From: Roseburia sp.
GTDB lineage: Bacteria; Bacillota_A; Clostridia; Lachnospirales; Lachnospiraceae
Direction of reading: 5' to 3'
DNA length: 30,150 nt
NCBI GenBank assembly: GCA_017547315.1
Contig: JAFYQA010000073.1
Span: forward strand, 1-30,150
Shown here: positions 28,401 through 30,150 of the stretch, piece after piece
Position numbering within the stretch: position 1 is the first letter of the stretch
Layout: each line of letters opens with the position of its first letter
Position numbers and translations under genes: made by a program
The notes under the pieces: model-generated
What the model saw: only the letters and a program-made list of their open reading frames with translations
Databases searched by the model: none
What the model was told of the DNA's origin: nothing

Positions 28401-28622
28401 ATATCCGTATTACAAGAAACAGAAGCCGGAGTGGCAGATGTAAAAGTGGCACACATTCCGAATTTGGATTTAAATCATTTCTCGATGGTATCTAAAGATG
28501 TTTCTGAAACGGTAGAAAAAAAGGAAGCACCGGCAGATACCGATGCTTATCAGATTCAAACGTCACGTTTGTATGGTATGGCGGAGACGTTCATACGGTT
28601 TGTAAGAGAACATTACAAATAA
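25482..28622 (+). CDS. Large helical-repeat protein with FliK-like C-terminal part (DUF6240 type)
   Basis: This 1046-aa protein resembles the DUF6240 proteins of Lachnospiraceae, which I recall lying near flagellar genes; that link is from memory. Residues about 150-800 are almost all helical and repeat a short motif of the form L-x3-6-[LVI]-T-x2-N-[LI] about ten times, at about residues 159, 195, 255, 332, 397, 427, 518, 536, 650 and 777. The C-terminal part (about 905-1005) has a beta-rich pattern (YSVPVLVGDEVTNVTLKIVR, GIVDVVIESQLSGKIAATFQ) like the FliK hook-length control C-terminal domain. No signal peptide or membrane segment is present, as expected for a substrate of the flagellar export apparatus. 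GGGAGA at about 25470 precedes the ATG. No flagellar gene is in the window. Its end overlaps the convergent amidase gene. Confidence 0.7.
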   Translation: MRIEQQNSILEMLQQNSNVEGKGSNGLFAEKATVAKSKYSDTKSVFMKDSTYLNPALEEKKDLAEALESGTVLDATDRKNQMAVLSHTTSEEDYAKMQEEGFSLDEMTGNTIVTVTDKIKMQIAKGGGDISCFADDLSRAQLEELTGSAALAQQLEQKLREADLPVTEENITACQSAYEQANSLPALTDGSIKYMLDNQLEPTIENFYKAAHSGASAYNGVIEIDISGLQKQIEAIIRKAGLQVSDASISDSKWLMANEIPLTPDNLRYLNDLKNCEGMLSGEELTDSLVNAIAEGRTPQGAVILPGYDLFGRAEEIVSVIENATDTDIQYLIDRGFELTVKNLRMAAAQEPAEEQHDETQPGEMVAWDEREIRLLTARRQLEETRLVMTVEANYSLLKRGIAIDTKPLVELVEALKNEEKQYYASLLDGHGVELTDDNIAVFAETQEKLSAIQSVPAYVLGMPQAETDTIQGVYENGMALKAAMEKAQQSYETLMTIPRSDLGDSYEKAFQSVDDILNDLGVDVTEPNRRAVRILAYNQLEITEAAIVEMKAADEEVQRVFKNLTPRVVIEMLRNGDNPLEMDFSMINKLAENIKQELNSDDTERFSEFLWKLERNKEITEDERSSFIGVYRLLHQVEQTDGGAIGAVLHQGADLTLKNLLTAVRSANKQTKMDVSVDDSFGEKQQVHGYVNSITDQIMAGYQNNCVKDAKEALTPGRLATLEKQGMDWMEMTPEQLAETLESLDADDVGVSAEYAREQLEGFKQCAHISESVYQLLEQYDIPNSVQNILAMEAMMKDRNQVFQKLLGQRDQNDVPRDKDDFSAEEEIEAIKKQLIKDFGNAVTEPKEMAEAQEALGKLAENVMKAMIASDEVTSIDIREAKLMRAQIAIQKKMSEQETYSVPVLVGDEVTNVTLKIVRGIEKRGIVDVVIESQLSGKIAATFQAKEKGISGMIATDNAETKESMSERINEFISVLQETEAGVADVKVAHIPNLDLNHFSMVSKDVSETVEKKEAPADTDAYQIQTSRLYGMAETFIRFVREHYK

Positions 28623-29371
28623 TGATGAGATGCTAGATATTCTAAGATACCAAGACAAATAGCGTCTGTTAGTGTTTCTTGATATTCAGGCGTAATTAAA
28701 AGTGCAGATTCGGTTGGACTGCTAAGAAACCCACATTCTACGATAACCGTAGGTGTGGGTGTCTTTTTTAGTAAATAATAATTATCATTTGCTTTCGGCT
28801 GTCTGGTATTTGTCGGGTCAACGTTTGTAATGAGACTATTTTGTAGTGTGGATGCTAAAGCTTTTCCTTCTTCAGAATGAGTAAAATAGAATACCTGAGC
28901 ACCGGTTACACTTTCAGCAGGATAGCTGTTTTGGTGAATACTAACGGTAAAGAGGGGATTGGCTTCTGTGATAATACGACAACGATTTTGCATATCTGCG
29001 GATTTGAAATTAGCAGCTCCGTTTGCTAAATCAATATCAGAAGTTCGGGTTAGCACAGTGGAGATGCCGTTCGCATTTAGTTTTTGTGATAATAAAAGTG
29101 CAATCGCTAGATTGATATCTTTTTCTAAGATGTCATTTACTCCGACTTTGCCGGGATCGGCACCGCCATGTCCTGCATCTATTACGATACAGAAGTCAGA
29201 CATGGGAACTGTATCAGAAGAGTCTGTAGAAGAGAATTCCGTATTGTTTTCAAAATAGTGTATACGATCTTTGGTTGTTTGTGTTTTTACAAAAATAGCA
29301 CCTTCTCTGGCAAGAAAAACTGCACAGAACAATAGTGCAATCGACATAAAAAGCTCTACATGTTTTTTCAT
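28613..29371 (-). CDS. N-acetylmuramoyl-L-alanine amidase, CwlD-like
   Basis: This 252-aa exported zinc amidase (Amidase_3) cleaves the bond between muramic acid and the stem peptide. An N-terminal membrane anchor/signal (about residues 8-22) precedes the catalytic domain: IDAGHGGADPG (H68), ILEKDINL (E83), TVSIHQNSYP (H146) and IVECGFLSSPTE (E212). Size, anchor and motif spacing match CwlD, which makes muramic-delta-lactam in spore cortex; sporulation cannot be shown from this window. The ATG at 29371 directly abuts the T run of a 16-bp hairpin, and the only ribosome-like sequence (AAGGGA) lies inside that hairpin. A second ATG at residue 9 has no better site. The stop overlaps the stop of the convergent FliK-like gene. 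The GH18 gene lies upstream on the same strand. Confidence 0.87.
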   Translation of the reverse strand: MKKHVELFMSIALLFCAVFLAREGAIFVKTQTTKDRIHYFENNTEFSSTDSSDTVPMSDFCIVIDAGHGGADPGKVGVNDILEKDINLAIALLLSQKLNANGISTVLTRTSDIDLANGAANFKSADMQNRCRIITEANPLFTVSIHQNSYPAESVTGAQVFYFTHSEEGKALASTLQNSLITNVDPTNTRQPKANDNYYLLKKTPTPTVIVECGFLSSPTESALLITPEYQETLTDAICLGILEYLASHHYL

Positions 29372-29373
29372 AA

Positions 29374-29420
29374 AAAATCCCTTGTTCGTTTCTATATACT
29401 ATTCACGAACAAGGGATTTT
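29374..29420 (-). terminator. 16-bp hairpin between GH18 and amidase genes
   Basis: AAAATCCCTTGTTCGT (29374-29389) and ACGAACAAGGGATTTT (29405-29420) are a perfect 16-bp inverted repeat with a 15-base loop. Read on the minus strand it follows the GH18 stop by 9 bases and ends in a run of six T, like an intrinsic terminator. Its 3' arm also contains the only candidate ribosome site of the amidase gene. Confidence 0.85.
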
Positions 29421-29429
29421 ATGAAATGA

Positions 29430-30150
29430 TTAATTAATATATTTAATAATAGTATCCCATACGGCACTTTGCTCTAATCCAAGTTTCCAGAAAGCGCCGC
29501 CGGCTAATTTGAAAGAATCCATAACGTTTAATTTGGCTTCAATGGAAGCGGCATCTTCCATCCAGATTTGATAAATGGAACCGCCGTTTTTATATTCGAC
29601 ATAATATTGTCCTACTTCATCAGACCAAACTGGTGTTGCGCCATTTGCATTTGCCAGACGTTTCTGTTCGCCCATACTTGCAGAGTAGCAACTGATGTCA
29701 TAGTTGGTAAAACTATCAATAACAGCACCATCTTCCGGTAAAACTTCTCCTTCAGCAGGAGTAAGTTTCCAAACTCTTGCGTAGAATGGCATGCCTAAAA
29801 TAATCTGGTCAGCTGGAACTTCTTTCATGGTATTTTCAATGCCTTCTGTAACCCAACCTATAGAGGCAACAGAACCTGGTTCTGAACCGGAATAATGTTC
29901 ATCATAAGCCATAATTATAACATAGTCTGCAAAAAGTGCTTGCTCTGCACGGTCATAGAATGCTGTATAAGCGGTAGGAACATAGTTATCTACGGAAAGG
30001 ACAATTCCGTTATTAGCACATTTTAAAGATAATTCTCGAATAAATTGGATATAAGAATCACCAACAGCAGGATCAACGGATTCAAAGTCTATGTTAATAC
30101 CATCTAAATTGTACTGGATAGCAGAAGAAATTAAATTATTAACCAAATTA
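29430..30150 (-). CDS. Glycoside hydrolase family 18 protein (C-terminal part)
   Basis: The last 240 codons or so of a GH18 protein are present; the frame is open to the right window edge, so the N terminus is outside. GH18 enzymes cut chitin-like or peptidoglycan glycan strands. The catalytic motif DGINIDFE is visible (the final Glu is the acid), followed by ADYVIIMAYDEHYSG, IILGMPFYARVW and, near the end, the barrel strand SIYQIWMEDAASIEAKLNVM and AGGAFWKLG. The pattern resembles spore/cell-wall GH18 enzymes of the YaaH/SleL/YdhD group rather than secreted chitinases, which fits the amidase next door. Whether LysM, SH3 or other binding domains precede it cannot be seen. Confidence 0.9.
   Translation of the reverse strand, partial: NLVNNLISSAIQYNLDGINIDFESVDPAVGDSYIQFIRELSLKCANNGIVLSVDNYVPTAYTAFYDRAEQALFADYVIIMAYDEHYSGSEPGSVASIGWVTEGIENTMKEVPADQIILGMPFYARVWKLTPAEGEVLPEDGAVIDSFTNYDISCYSASMGEQKRLANANGATPVWSDEVGQYYVEYKNGGSIYQIWMEDAASIEAKLNVMDSFKLAGGAFWKLGLEQSAVWDTIIKYIN

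Overview
The window looks like a chromosomal segment of a low-GC, Gram-positive anaerobe of the class Clostridia, most probably family Lachnospiraceae. The signs are AT-rich coding sequence, strong AGGAGG-type ribosome sites, TTG and GTG starts, hairpin-plus-T terminators, and protein types common in that family: the large TPR/AAA-like protein, a DUF6240/FliK-like protein, a DUF362 ferredoxin-type protein and a YbhJ-type aconitase. The family assignment is inference from gene content, not from a marker gene. No rRNA, tRNA, CRISPR array, transposase, phage gene or replication origin is visible. The content is mostly core and household genes, densely packed. The longest stretch without a gene is about 260 bases.

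Layout. 1-2630: the end of an F1Fo ATP synthase operon (atpG 3' part, atpD, atpC) closed by a 22-bp hairpin. 2680-5055: a promoter, a membrane diguanylate cyclase, and a histidine phosphatase joined in frame to a nitroreductase, ending in a bidirectional terminator. 5069-6604 (minus): a sodium:alanine/glycine symporter (AGCS), divergent from 6714-7904, an amidohydrolase. 7979-9895: a 7-TM hybrid histidine kinase. 9958-13862: DUF362 ferredoxin-like protein, a membrane-anchored UshA-type 5'-nucleotidase, and a coiled-coil protein, probably one operon, followed by a compound hairpin element. 14122-16872: an OmpR-type response regulator and its multi-TM sensor kinase. 16969-19254: an aconitase-family hydratase with its own promoter and terminator. 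19373-20701: an AI-2E family permease. 20792-25332: a TPR/acidic-linker/degenerate AAA protein followed at once by the glycogen branching enzyme GlgB. 25482-28622: a large helical-repeat protein with a FliK-like C-terminal part. 28613-30150 (minus): a CwlD-like cell-wall amidase and the C-terminal part of a GH18 hydrolase, convergent with and overlapping the preceding gene by 10 bases.

Together the genes cover energy conservation, c-di-GMP and phosphorelay signalling, amino-acid uptake, storage polysaccharide, nucleotide salvage at the surface, and cell-wall/spore-type hydrolysis. I see no clear defence or mobile system. The points most worth a second look are: the phosphatase-nitroreductase fusion with an internal ribosome site; the TPR/AAA protein whose Walker B residues look lost and whose linker carries a 15-bp tandem repeat; the ten-fold motif repeat in the FliK-like protein; the compound hairpin element at 13867-13997; and the hairpin that buries the ribosome site of the amidase gene.
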